A stretch of 64,000 nt of DNA, from NCBI GenBank assembly GCA_903838705.1, contig CAILZL010000011.1, positions 62,001 through 126,000 on the forward strand. Direction: 5' to 3'. The notes under the pieces are model-generated. The model worked only from the letters and a program-made list of their open reading frames with translations, was not told the origin of the DNA and did no database searches. A program made the position numbers and the translations under genes. The stretch comes from an uncultured Pseudomonadota bacterium. GTDB lineage: Bacteria > Pseudomonadota > Gammaproteobacteria > Steroidobacterales > Steroidobacteraceae. Within the stretch, counting starts at the first letter, position 1. Each line of letters starts with the position of its first letter. Shown piece after piece: positions 27,187-36,299 of this stretch.

Positions 27187-27527
27187 TTATAGCAGTCAAT
27201 TTTTGTTGCATGTGTTTCGCTGCATCTTGGCAGCGTAGTACATCATCCGTGAACCGTATATGGAACCATATGCTTCCTTACTAAATTGACTTTGCTCTGT
27301 GTTCGTGACCGGCCATTCCAATGTCTCCATTTATTCAGTTGGTTGGGCCTTTGTAGCATGCAATAAAAGCAAACGGCAAGTACGCAGTGGAGCGCTTCCT
27401 ATCAAGATTTATCTGGTCATCAAACTGGTCAAAGTAATCAGCCGCATTGCCTTATCGAGTTTCGCTTGCCGCCAGCCGCTCTCGGGCATAGTGTGTACAT
27501 CAGAACCTGAATCAGGCGGGGTGTAGC
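27187..27527. other. Gene-free interval upstream of fadE
   Basis: About 340 bases between the divergent zinc-finger gene and fadE, with relatively low GC. A short ORF at 27299-27526 shows no recognisable motif, and I do not support it. A perfect inverted repeat ATATGG-AA-CCATAT at 27258-27271 could be a regulator site. I see no RNA gene. Confidence 0.6.
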
Positions 27528-30011
27528 GTGTCGAGCATCATCTGGGTAATGGCATGGATCGCATTAAGTTTCTATCTGGCATATCAGCGGGCCTCGCTAC
27601 TGGTCAGCACCATGCTGTTTGCGGTGGGTGTCGTGGCCTACACGCTGTATGGGCACGGTACGCTGGTGTCAGTTATTCCGCTGTGGCTGGTGCTGGTCGT
27701 GCTGGTGCTGCTCAATATTGATGTGTTGCGCATCCGTCTTATCAGCCGCCCGTTTCTGCGTATCTATCGTCGCATGTTGCCCACCATGTCCAGTACCGAA
27801 GCGGATGCACTGGCTGCGGGTACGGTGTGGTGGGATGGTGAGCTGTTCAGTGGCGCGCCGCAGTGGCACAAGCTGCTGGATGCCGCGCCGCCAGCATTGA
27901 CCGCAGAAGAGAAGGCCTTTATCGACGGCCCCACTGAAACGCTGTGCCGCATGATTGATGATTGGGATATCACCCATCGACGCGCCGACCTGTCGCCTGA
28001 AATGTGGGCGTTCATTAAAGAACATCGATTCTTTGCCATGATCATCGGCAAGCAATATGGCGGCCTGGGTTTTTCTGCTTACGCGCATTCCTGTGTGCTG
28101 GTGAAGATCGCCAGCAAATCGGCCACAGTCAGTTCTACCGTGTGTGTGCCCAATTCACTCGGGCCCGGTGAGTTGTTGCAGCACTACGGCACCGAAGAAC
28201 AGAAGAATTACTACCTGCCCCGTCTGGCCCGCGGTGAGGAAATTCCCTGTTTTGCGCTGACCGGCCCGCGTGCGGGTTCGGATGCAGCATCGTTGCCGGA
28301 CATCGGCGTGGTATGCAAAGGTATTTATAATGGAGAGGAGATCATCGGTATCCGGCTCAACTTTGCCAAGCGTTACATTACGCTGGCACCGGTTGCCACC
28401 TTGATCGGTCTTGCCTTTCAGTTGCGTGATCCGGAAAAGCTGCTGGGTGGAGAGCTCACCGATTACGGCATCACCTGTGCGCTGATTCCACGCACCACGC
28501 CGGGTATTCGCATTGGCCGGCGGCATTTCCCGCTCAACACACCGTTCCAGAATGGCCCGATCTTCGGCAAGGATGTGTTTGTGCCGCTGGATTCCATCAT
28601 CGGTGGCGCAAAGATGGCAGGGCAGGGATGGCGAATGCTGGTTGAACAGCTGTCAGTCGGTCGCTGCATTTCGCTGCCTTCCAACACCACCGGGGCTTCA
28701 ATCGCTGCTGCTTATGCTTCGGGCGCGTATTGCCGCATTCGCCGTCAGTTCAATGTACCGGTTGGACAGATGGAAGGTGTGCAGGAAGCGCTGGCACGTA
28801 TCACCGGTATGGCTTACATCATGAATGCAGCACGCTCAGTTACCGTTGCATCACTGGATGCCGGCGAACGGCCCGCTGTACCTTCGACCATTCTCAAGTA
28901 CAACATCACCGAACTGAGTCGCAAGGTGGCTAACGATGCCATGGATGTGCAGGGCGGCAAGGGTATCTGCCTCGGACCCAAAAATTATCTTGGCCGTGGT
29001 TATCAGAGTGTGCCGATTGCCATCACGGTGGAAGGCGCGAACATTCTTACCCGCACGTTGATGATCTTCGGTCAGGGCGCGATTCGTTGTCATCCCTATG
29101 TACTGAAGGAAATGAATGCGGCGCGTGACAAGGACAAGGAAAGGGGCGTGCGCGAATTCGACAAGGCACTGTTCGGACATATCGGCTTTACCATCAGCAA
29201 TGCGATTCGTTCGCTGGTGATGGCGACTACGCTGGCGCGCTTCTCGCACACGCCGGATATTCCGGATACCAAGCGCTACTACCAGCACATCAATCGTTTC
29301 AGTGCGTCGTTCGCCTTTGCCGCCGATGTGGCCATGCTGAGTCTGGGCGGCTATCTCAAGAAAAAGGAAACGCTGTCTGGCCGGCTGGCAGATGTGCTGT
29401 CAAACATGTACCTGGCTTCCACCGTTCTCAAGCACTACGAAAATCAGGGACGCCAGCAGGCTGATCTGCCACTGGTTGAATGGGCCTGCCGGCATTTGCT
29501 GTATCAGGCACAGGAACAGCTGCATGGCTTCCTGCGCAACTTCCCCAACCGCTGGATAGCCGGTCTGATGCGCGTGGTGATTTTCCCGCGGGGCCGCACT
29601 TACTTTGCACCCGGAGACAGGCTGGGTGCGGTCGTGGCTAACAGCATGATGACGATCACCGAGACCCGCAATCGCATCAGTGAAGGTATTTACTGCACGC
29701 TCGAACCACACAATGCACTGGGTCTGTTGCAGGAAGCGCTGTCGTTAAGTGACGCTGCCGAACCTCTGGAGCGTCGCATCCGGGTGGAAGGCGTCAAGAC
29801 CGGTCGTATTGCTGCACTGGATCTGCCGCATCAGATTGAAGAAGCACTGGCCATCGGGCTGCTCACACCGGAAGAAGCTCAGACGCTGCGTGACTATGAT
29901 CAGAAAGTCATGGAGCTGATCAATGTCGATGACTTTGATCCGCGCGAATTGGCGCCGCATCCGGAAAGTACCGCTGCCAATATGCCGCTGGAGGAATTGA
30001 TACGGGATTAG
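27528..30011 (+). CDS. fadE: Acyl-CoA dehydrogenase, FadE type
   Basis: An 827-aa membrane-associated fatty acyl-CoA dehydrogenase, first step of beta-oxidation. Hydrophobic N-terminal segments cover about residues 1-65. The dehydrogenase core has WAFIKEHRFFAMIIGKQYGGLGFSAYAHS, ALTGPRAGSDAASLPD, GQGWRMLVEQLSVGRCISLPS and DVQGGKGICLGPKNYLGRGYQSVPIAITVEGANILTRTLMIFGQGAIRCHPYV, all typical of E. coli FadE (about 814 aa). The start is a GTG with a weak upstream G-rich site. A hairpin terminator follows. A single gene. Confidence 0.94.
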   Translation: MSSIIWVMAWIALSFYLAYQRASLLVSTMLFAVGVVAYTLYGHGTLVSVIPLWLVLVVLVLLNIDVLRIRLISRPFLRIYRRMLPTMSSTEADALAAGTVWWDGELFSGAPQWHKLLDAAPPALTAEEKAFIDGPTETLCRMIDDWDITHRRADLSPEMWAFIKEHRFFAMIIGKQYGGLGFSAYAHSCVLVKIASKSATVSSTVCVPNSLGPGELLQHYGTEEQKNYYLPRLARGEEIPCFALTGPRAGSDAASLPDIGVVCKGIYNGEEIIGIRLNFAKRYITLAPVATLIGLAFQLRDPEKLLGGELTDYGITCALIPRTTPGIRIGRRHFPLNTPFQNGPIFGKDVFVPLDSIIGGAKMAGQGWRMLVEQLSVGRCISLPSNTTGASIAAAYASGAYCRIRRQFNVPVGQMEGVQEALARITGMAYIMNAARSVTVASLDAGERPAVPSTILKYNITELSRKVANDAMDVQGGKGICLGPKNYLGRGYQSVPIAITVEGANILTRTLMIFGQGAIRCHPYVLKEMNAARDKDKERGVREFDKALFGHIGFTISNAIRSLVMATTLARFSHTPDIPDTKRYYQHINRFSASFAFAADVAMLSLGGYLKKKETLSGRLADVLSNMYLASTVLKHYENQGRQQADLPLVEWACRHLLYQAQEQLHGFLRNFPNRWIAGLMRVVIFPRGRTYFAPGDRLGAVVANSMMTITETRNRISEGIYCTLEPHNALGLLQEALSLSDAAEPLERRIRVEGVKTGRIAALDLPHQIEEALAIGLLTPEEAQTLRDYDQKVMELINVDDFDPRELAPHPESTAANMPLEELIRD

Positions 30012-30053
30012 TTCTTTGAGTCTAGCAGTAAAGCCTGTACGTTTTTACTGGAT

Positions 30054-30085
30054 GAAAAAAACCCACTTCGTGTGGGATTTTTATT
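30054..30085. terminator. Bidirectional terminator between fadE and the M16 protease
   Basis: AAAAAAA, then CCCAC-TTCGT-GTGGG, then ATTTTTATTT. The stem is flanked by A on one side and T on the other, so it can end both the rightward fadE transcript and the leftward M16 transcript. Confidence 0.78.
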
Positions 30086-30121
30086 TGCTGTGCAGTTCAG
30101 TGTCATCACTCAGTACAGCAG

Positions 30122-30140
30122 GCCGGGATTTCATCCCGGC
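30122..30140. repeat. Palindromic GCCGGGATTTCATCCCGGC element
   Basis: A near-perfect inverted repeat GCCGGGA-TTTCA-TCCCGGC close to the end of the M16 gene. It has no T-tract on either strand, so it may be an RNA-stabilising stem-loop or a single REP-like unit rather than a terminator. Confidence 0.55.
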
Positions 30141-30172
30141 AACCGAATTATTGAATTGAGATCAAGTGCAGC

Positions 30173-32896
30173 TTACGGCTCTACCTTGGCTGTCTTATTG
30201 AAATCACCGGCTTTGACGATGTTCAGCTTGTTCAGGTCCAGCTGACGTTGCATGGCGGCGGTGATCTGCTCCGGGGTCAGTGCCATGACCTGTTTTTCCA
30301 GTGCGTCATCCCATGCCAGCGTGCGATTCAGGAATTGATAGGAAGATAGCTTGCCGGCCAGTTCCGCATCCTGCGCACGACTGACCTGACGTGACTGCAA
30401 CCAGCCGGACTTGGCGGCCTGAATTTCTTCCGCAGTGAAACCATCTTTGATGGCGCGTTGCAGCTCTTCCCTGATAGCAGTTTCCAGTCTGGACAGATTC
30501 TGTGGTGCATAAATCGCGTACACCATGAAAGTGCCCAATTTATCCAGCGAGCTGGCGCTGAACTGTGAGCCCACGCCATAGCTCAGTCCTTCCTTCTGAC
30601 GTACACGCACCGCAAGGCGCGAATTCAGGAAGCCACCACCCAGCATGTAATTGCCGAGCGCCATTGCCGCATAGTCTGGATCATCATCGCGTAACTGCAA
30701 TGGCATACCGGCGTAGAAAATTGCATTGGCCTTGTCCGGTGTTTCAATGGCCTGATTCAAAGCCGGCAGTGACTGGTAAAGGCTGGGTACACGCACGTAT
30801 TTTTCAGGCGCGCGCCACTTGCCGAATAACTGATCAAACTGCTTTTTCAGGGCAGCAGCATCGAAATCACCGACCACGCTCAGCTCGCCGGTGGTGGCAC
30901 CATAGAACTCTTTGTAGAAAGCCCTGGCCTGATCCAGTGTCACGGCATTCAGATCGGCAATGGATTCATCGACAGAAGAGACATAGCGAACATCGCCTTT
31001 CTGATACGGATTGATCTGTTTTTGCAGTACGGTACTGGCCAGCGTCTGTGGCTCGGTGCGTTGCTGCTCAATCGCAGCCAGTCGCTCCTGTTTCAGCAAC
31101 TCGAATTCACTGATAGGGAAGGTGGAGTCACGCAGCAGTTCCGCCACCAGCTTCATCACTTCAGGCAATTTTTCGCGTGTGGTTTCGATGCTGGCACTGG
31201 CACCGGTTGCGGAACCCGAGACGCGTACGCGCGCCTGCAGCCGGTTCAGCTCATCAGTGATCTGCTGTCGTGTGTGTTTGCTGGTGCCGCGCATCAGCAT
31301 GCCGCCGGCCATTGATGCAGCTGCACTGCGGTTACGCAGGCTCTGTTCAGCACCGAATCGTAGAGTGAGATTGGCAGTGACTGTGCTGCCGCGCGTCTTC
31401 TTGCTCAGCAGCGCCAGCTTGATCCCGGTGGCGGAGGTGCTGCGCACGGTGCGGGCATCAATGTTGGCAGGCGATGGATCAAACTCCTCGCCAGCTGAAC
31501 GTGCCGGATCACCCTTGTAGTTTTTCACCAGCGCCGCGACATCAGGTGTAGCAGGTATTTCTGCACGTACCGGATTTTCCGTCGGGATGAACACACCGAC
31601 AGTGCGATTACTTGGCTTGAAATACGCGGCGGCCACCCGCTGCACATCTGCCGTCGTGACGCTGCGCAGGCGGTCGCGATGTAGGAAATACAGGCGCCAG
31701 TCACCCATGCCGATCCATTCGCTGAGTGTGCGACCGATGCTCGCCGAGTCGTTGAGATTCAGTTCAATCTGCTTGAGCAGGTTGGCGCGTGCGCGCTCGA
31801 CTTCTTCCTGAGTCGGCGGTTGACCGGCGAGACCTTCAATCGTCTTGAGCAGCGTGTCGCGTGCCACTGAAAGTGAATCGGTCTGACGCACCTCAGCAAA
31901 CATCAATGCGATGCCGGGATCGTGCAGCTGATAACTCATGCTGAAAATATTGGCGGCCTGCTTGGTTTCTACCAGTGCCTTGTACAGCCGTCCGGAGGGT
32001 TCATCACCCAGCACTTCGGTCAGGATATCGAGTGCAGCAAAATCAGGATGCGCGCCGCCGGGTACGTGGTAAGCCGCGCCGACAATCTGCACATCACCGG
32101 TACGACGCAAAGTAACTTCCCGCTCACCATCCTGCGTGGGATCGAGGGTATAGATACTGGGCAGGGTGCGGCTGGGCTTTGGAATGCTGGCAAACTGTGC
32201 CTTGATGAGTGCCAGAGTTTTTGCCGGATCAAACTTGCCTGCGACCAGCAACACCGCATTGTCAGGCTGGTAGTAAGTTTTATAGAAGGCCTGCAGCCGC
32301 TCGATCGGCACATTCTCGATGTCGGCCCGTGCGCCGATAGTGGAGTGTCCATAGTTATGCCACAGGAAGGCGGTGGACATCATGCGTTCTTCAAGAATTG
32401 AACCCGGATCGTTTTCACCTGATTCAAATTCATTTCTGACCACCGTCATTTCTGTGTCGAGATCTTTCTTCGCGACAAAGGAATTCACCATGCGATCGGC
32501 TTCCAGATCCAGCGCCCACTTCAGGTTGTCATCATTGGCTGCAAAGGTTTCAAAGTAGTTGGTCCGGTCATACCAGGTAGTGCCATTGGGGCGGGCGCCA
32601 TGAGCTGTCAGCTCAGCGGGAATGTTGGGATGTCCGGGTGACCCTTTGAACAGCATGTGTTCCAGCAGATGTGCCATGCCGGTTTCACCGTAGTTTTCAT
32701 GACGCGATCCGACCAGATAGGTGATGTTGACCGTGATGGTCTGTTTCGACATGTCGGGAAACAGTAATACCTTCAGGCCATTATCCAGCCGGTATTCGCT
32801 GATGCCTTCAACACTGGTGACAGGTGACTGAGCATGAGCGATGCAGGCGCCAAACGCCAATACAAAACCGATGAGATGCTGCTGTATGCGGTTCAT
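30173..32896 (-). CDS. Periplasmic M16-family zinc protease, two-domain
   Basis: A 907-aa exported insulinase/pitrilysin-like protease. The signal peptide ends near AHA at residue 22. The inverted zinc motif is HLLEH at residues 76-80, with the distal glutamate expected in the following region (NEFESGENDPGS). The second M16 half (about 470-900) lacks HxxEH, as usual for the inactive partner domain, and contains the glycine-rich and R/Y substrate region (LGGGFLNSRLAVRVRQKEGLSYGVGS). It probably degrades peptides in the periplasm. A single gene. Confidence 0.92.
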   Translation of the reverse strand: MNRIQQHLIGFVLAFGACIAHAQSPVTSVEGISEYRLDNGLKVLLFPDMSKQTITVNITYLVGSRHENYGETGMAHLLEHMLFKGSPGHPNIPAELTAHGARPNGTTWYDRTNYFETFAANDDNLKWALDLEADRMVNSFVAKKDLDTEMTVVRNEFESGENDPGSILEERMMSTAFLWHNYGHSTIGARADIENVPIERLQAFYKTYYQPDNAVLLVAGKFDPAKTLALIKAQFASIPKPSRTLPSIYTLDPTQDGEREVTLRRTGDVQIVGAAYHVPGGAHPDFAALDILTEVLGDEPSGRLYKALVETKQAANIFSMSYQLHDPGIALMFAEVRQTDSLSVARDTLLKTIEGLAGQPPTQEEVERARANLLKQIELNLNDSASIGRTLSEWIGMGDWRLYFLHRDRLRSVTTADVQRVAAAYFKPSNRTVGVFIPTENPVRAEIPATPDVAALVKNYKGDPARSAGEEFDPSPANIDARTVRSTSATGIKLALLSKKTRGSTVTANLTLRFGAEQSLRNRSAAASMAGGMLMRGTSKHTRQQITDELNRLQARVRVSGSATGASASIETTREKLPEVMKLVAELLRDSTFPISEFELLKQERLAAIEQQRTEPQTLASTVLQKQINPYQKGDVRYVSSVDESIADLNAVTLDQARAFYKEFYGATTGELSVVGDFDAAALKKQFDQLFGKWRAPEKYVRVPSLYQSLPALNQAIETPDKANAIFYAGMPLQLRDDDPDYAAMALGNYMLGGGFLNSRLAVRVRQKEGLSYGVGSQFSASSLDKLGTFMVYAIYAPQNLSRLETAIREELQRAIKDGFTAEEIQAAKSGWLQSRQVSRAQDAELAGKLSSYQFLNRTLAWDDALEKQVMALTPEQITAAMQRQLDLNKLNIVKAGDFNKTAKVEP

Positions 32897-33001
32897 GGAC
32901 GGCTCGTGAAATTCTGAATAAATGAAAATGCGGACTGGCGGCTGCCGAGTCTAGCTCAAGTCTGTACCACGCAGAACGTGCTGAGCAATCCTGTCTGGAG
33001 T

Positions 33002-33880
33002 TTACTTGCTGTTCAGCAGGTTAGCGGGGGAGTACTGGTCTGTCAGCACCCGGGTATTGGCTGGCCAGTCTTTTGCATTTGAAAATTTTGACAGCAGCCA
33101 CTCGTTTTGCACACCCAGTGGCTTGAGTCTGGCTTCCAGTGCAGCAGCATTGCGTCTGACTTCGGCCATGTCGGGCAGGCCGTTGCGGCGGATCAGGATT
33201 ACGCGATTGCTGTCTTTGAGGTTGAAGAAATCACCGAATACATTCTGATAAGTCACCGATTCATAGTTGTACAGCCTGCTCGATGAAAAGGTATTCGCTG
33301 CCAGCACGCCCTGATCTGTCATCAGGCCGCGGATTTCAGTGAGAAACTCGCGCGTCAGCATATGTTCCGGGATGTACTCCTGATCGAAAGCGTCCAGCAT
33401 GATCAGGTCATAGCGTACTGGTTGAGTGAGTGCACGTTTCACAAATACCCGGCCGTCTGCTTCAGTGGCATGCGTGAGCTGTGAAGTGGTGAAACCGAAG
33501 TACTGCCTGGCGACCCGCACCACTGCTGAGTCAATTTCAGCTACATCAATCTGCAACGCCGGATACAGCTTGCGCAAGGCTGTGGGCAGAGTACCTCCGC
33601 CGAGTCCGATGATCAGTGCATGTTGCGGATTCGGGTTCAGGTACAACGCACCCATCATCATGCGGGTGTAATTGAATTCCAGATTATCCGGATTGGACAG
33701 ATTGATGCATGACTGACGTGTACCTGTGTAACGTCCGAACCGCAGGCAACGCAGTTCATCGTCTGAATACACTTCGATATTGCGGTACAGGGATTTTTCC
33801 GTGTGCAATATTTCACTATGCGCCGGAGCGCCACACATAATCAGCAGGCCCATACACAGCGAACGAAATAAGTTATTCAT
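33002..33880 (-). CDS. Spermidine-synthase-like protein, exported catalytic half
   Basis: A 292-aa protein with a putative signal peptide (MNNLFRSLCMGLLIMCGAPAHS) and a Rossmann-type methyltransferase/aminopropyltransferase fold: HALIIGLGGGTLPTALRKLYP, DVAEIDSAVVRVARQYFG, and YDLIMLDAFDQEYIPEHML. It resembles the C-terminal half of fused MFS/spermidine synthase membrane proteins. Its start overlaps the stop of the membrane-helix gene by eight bases, so the two probably make one complex. The conserved aspartate for proton abstraction in true polyamine synthases may be the one in LDAFD. A polyamine product is not certain. Confidence 0.8.
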   Translation of the reverse strand: MNNLFRSLCMGLLIMCGAPAHSEILHTEKSLYRNIEVYSDDELRCLRFGRYTGTRQSCINLSNPDNLEFNYTRMMMGALYLNPNPQHALIIGLGGGTLPTALRKLYPALQIDVAEIDSAVVRVARQYFGFTTSQLTHATEADGRVFVKRALTQPVRYDLIMLDAFDQEYIPEHMLTREFLTEIRGLMTDQGVLAANTFSSSRLYNYESVTYQNVFGDFFNLKDSNRVILIRRNGLPDMAEVRRNAAALEARLKPLGVQNEWLLSKFSNAKDWPANTRVLTDQYSPANLLNSK

Positions 33881-34493
33881 GGGATGCAGGCTTGAACAGT
33901 ATGGCGAGGCTACCGAGCAGCAGCGAGATAAGAATCAGAGTGGTAAAGATCTGGTTGATTTCAAACAGCAGCACCAGATAGAAAGAAGTGCCGATCGTGC
34001 CGGCAGCACTGCCGAAAGTAGAAACAAAGTAGAGTTTGCCGGCGGACTGGCCGCTGGCCTGTAGCTGCGTGACCAGCAGACGGATGGCATAGGGCGACAC
34101 GCATCCGGAAATGACAGTGGGCAGAAAGAACAGCGCAGAGCTGGCCAGTAATGAGCCATAGCGCGGATCGGAAACCCGTGTGAACACCATGTCGATCAGT
34201 GCATCACTCCAGATGATGACGGGTAGTGTCGTCAGTGCGGCGGCCATAAGTATCAGGCCCAGTCTGCGCAGGCTGGGGGCATGCACTGACAGATGGCCGC
34301 CGATGAGGTAGCCGATGGACAGGGCCAGCATAAAGATGGTGATAACTCCGCCCCATACGTAAATGCTGTTGCCGAAGCTGGGCGCGAGAATCCGGCCACT
34401 CAGCAACTCAATCGCCATGACATAGAATCCTGACCAGCCGGCCAGCACAAACACCAGTGGTTTACGAAGCGATGACAGGCTGAAGGTTCCCAT
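33873..34493 (-). CDS. Membrane half of a split spermidine-synthase-like transporter
   Basis: A protein of about 206 aa with six or so transmembrane segments, matching the N-terminal membrane part of fused-MFS/spermidine synthase proteins (LVFVLAGWSGFYVMAIELLSGRILAPSFGNSIYVWGGVI, and GCVSPYAIRLL). The ATG at 34493 avoids the long overlap with the ABC permease that the ORF-track start (34553) would create. The next gene downstream encodes the soluble catalytic-like half. In many bacteria the two parts are a single chain. Confidence 0.8.
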   Translation of the reverse strand: MGTFSLSSLRKPLVFVLAGWSGFYVMAIELLSGRILAPSFGNSIYVWGGVITIFMLALSIGYLIGGHLSVHAPSLRRLGLILMAAALTTLPVIIWSDALIDMVFTRVSDPRYGSLLASSALFFLPTVISGCVSPYAIRLLVTQLQASGQSAGKLYFVSTFGSAAGTIGTSFYLVLLFEINQIFTTLILISLLLGSLAILFKPASHE

Positions 34494-34504
34494 GAACGTG
34501 CGTG

Positions 34505-35284
34505 CTATTCGCGTAGCCCGATACCTTTGGTCAGCAGGTACAGGCAGGTGCAATACAGCACCAGCGTACCGCCGATCATGATGCTGAATGCGAGCATCAC
34601 ATTGACATCAGAGATGCCGAGGAATCCGTAGCGGAATGCGTTGACCATATACAGGATGGGGTTCAGATGCGAAATTTTCTGAGCAAATTCCGGTAGCAGA
34701 CTGATGGTGTAGAACACACCACCGAAATAGGTAAGCGGCGTCAGTATGAAAGTGGGAATGAAAGAAATCTGATCGAAATTCTTGGCGAATACCGCATTCA
34801 CCATGCCTGCCAGTGCAAATACCATAGAGGTCAGTATCACAGCAGATATGACCACCAGCGGATGCTGTACATGCAGATGTGTGAAGAACAGTGCAATCAG
34901 CGTCACCAGTCCACCCACCAGCAGGCCACGCAGCAGTCCGCCCATCATGTAACCCGTGACGATCAGATAATTAGGCAGCGGCGAAACCAGTAATTCTTCA
35001 ATATGCTTGCCGAACTTGGCGCCGAAAAAGGATGACACCACATTGCCGTAGCTGTTGGTGATGACGCTCATCATGATCAGTCCGGGCGCAATATATTGCA
35101 GATAGGTGTAGCCATTCATCTCACCGATACGCCCGCCGATCAGGCGGCCGAAGATGATGAAGTACAGAGTTGCCGTGATGGCGGGCGGTACGATGGTCTG
35201 GCCCCAGATGCGGATGATGCGCTTGAATTCGCGCCGCACAATGGTCTGGAATCCAATCAGATTGGCAGTAGTTCGGGTACTCAT
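34505..35284 (-). CDS. ABC-2 type exporter permease (YadH-like)
   Basis: A 259-aa permease with six hydrophobic segments and the ABC-2 signature (FVLTPLTYFGGVFYTISLLPEFAQKISHLNPILYMVNAFRYGFLGISDV here, FILTPLTYFGG...). This is the pattern of E. coli YadH. It pairs with the ATPase encoded four bases upstream on the same strand. Substrate unknown; both neighbours downstream are the split spermidine-synthase-like genes, possibly in one transcript. Confidence 0.9.
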   Translation of the reverse strand: MSTRTTANLIGFQTIVRREFKRIIRIWGQTIVPPAITATLYFIIFGRLIGGRIGEMNGYTYLQYIAPGLIMMSVITNSYGNVVSSFFGAKFGKHIEELLVSPLPNYLIVTGYMMGGLLRGLLVGGLVTLIALFFTHLHVQHPLVVISAVILTSMVFALAGMVNAVFAKNFDQISFIPTFILTPLTYFGGVFYTISLLPEFAQKISHLNPILYMVNAFRYGFLGISDVNVMLAFSIMIGGTLVLYCTCLYLLTKGIGLRE

Positions 35285-35288
35285 TAAT

Positions 35289-36224
35289 TCAACTCGCTTT
35301 CTTGCCGGCTTCGTTGCCGCGCTCCACCATTCTCAGGAATAATTCTTCCAGGCGGTTGGACTTGTTACGCATTGACACCACCGCGATGCCTTGTGCGCTC
35401 AGTGCCGTGAATACTTCATTCAGGTTCTGCTCCTTGCTGGTTTCCACTTCGATGGTGTGGCTATCAGTCATCTGTATCTTGTAGCCGGGCAACACCGGTG
35501 CGCTGCTGATGGCATTGCGCAGATTCAGCACGAAGGATTCAGTGTTGAGTTTGCGCAGCAGGGTATTCATGCTTTCGTTTTCGATGATCTTGCCCTGATT
35601 GATGATGGCTACGTTACGGCACAGGTTTTCTGCTTCTTCCAGGTAGTGCGTAGTCAGAATGATGGTGGTGCCTGCGGCATTCACTTCACGAATGAATTCC
35701 CACATTGAGCGCCGCACTTCAATGTCCACACCTGCCGTGGGCTCATCCAGAATCAGCAGACGGGGTTCATGCAGCAATGCCCGGACAATCATCAGTCGGC
35801 GTTTCATGCCGCCTGACAGGCCGCGTGCCACCGAATTACGCTTTTCCCAGAGCTGTAACTTGTTCAGATACTTTTCCAGACGGTCATGCACTACACGTCT
35901 GGGGATGCCGTAGAAACCTGCCTGATTGAGCAGGATGGTGCTGACAGTTTCGAACATGTTGAAGTTGACTTCCTGAGGCACCAGACCGATACAGGCTTTT
36001 GCGGCTGCCAGTTCCGTGTCGAGGTTGTGGCCGAACACCTCTACCTTGCCAGCCGTCTTGTTGACCAGAGAAGTAAGGATGCCGATAGCAGTGGTCTTGC
36101 CGGCGCCATTCGGACCCAGCAGCGCAAAGAAGTCGCCTTCCTCAACGTCCAGATCAATACCCTTCAGGGCTTGAACACCGTTCTTGTAGGTTTTACTCAG
36201 ATTGCGCAGCGAAACGGCTTTCAT
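35289..36224 (-). CDS. ABC transporter ATPase (YadG-like)
   Basis: A 311-aa ATP-binding subunit with Walker A GPNGAGKTT, signature LSGGMKRRLMIVRALLHEP, Walker B LLILDEPTAGVD and the switch histidine (TTHYLEEAE). The C-terminal extension of about 80 residues is typical of YadG/CcmA-like drug-export ATPases (EVETSKEQNLNEVFTALSAQGIAVVSMRNKSNRLEELFL). It begins the leftward yadGH-like pair. Confidence 0.91.
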   Translation of the reverse strand: MKAVSLRNLSKTYKNGVQALKGIDLDVEEGDFFALLGPNGAGKTTAIGILTSLVNKTAGKVEVFGHNLDTELAAAKACIGLVPQEVNFNMFETVSTILLNQAGFYGIPRRVVHDRLEKYLNKLQLWEKRNSVARGLSGGMKRRLMIVRALLHEPRLLILDEPTAGVDIEVRRSMWEFIREVNAAGTTIILTTHYLEEAENLCRNVAIINQGKIIENESMNTLLRKLNTESFVLNLRNAISSAPVLPGYKIQMTDSHTIEVETSKEQNLNEVFTALSAQGIAVVSMRNKSNRLEELFLRMVERGNEAGKKAS

Positions 36225-36299
36225 GGGACGACCCGGCTGTAAAGTAACCGGGCAAGACTACTGACCCCGAAGGCACACCGCAAGCAAGGATGGTCACGA

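Noticed and set aside
27299-27526. 75-aa ORF upstream of fadE
   Set aside because: No motif, no clear ribosome site and it ends one base before the fadE start; treated as intergenic.
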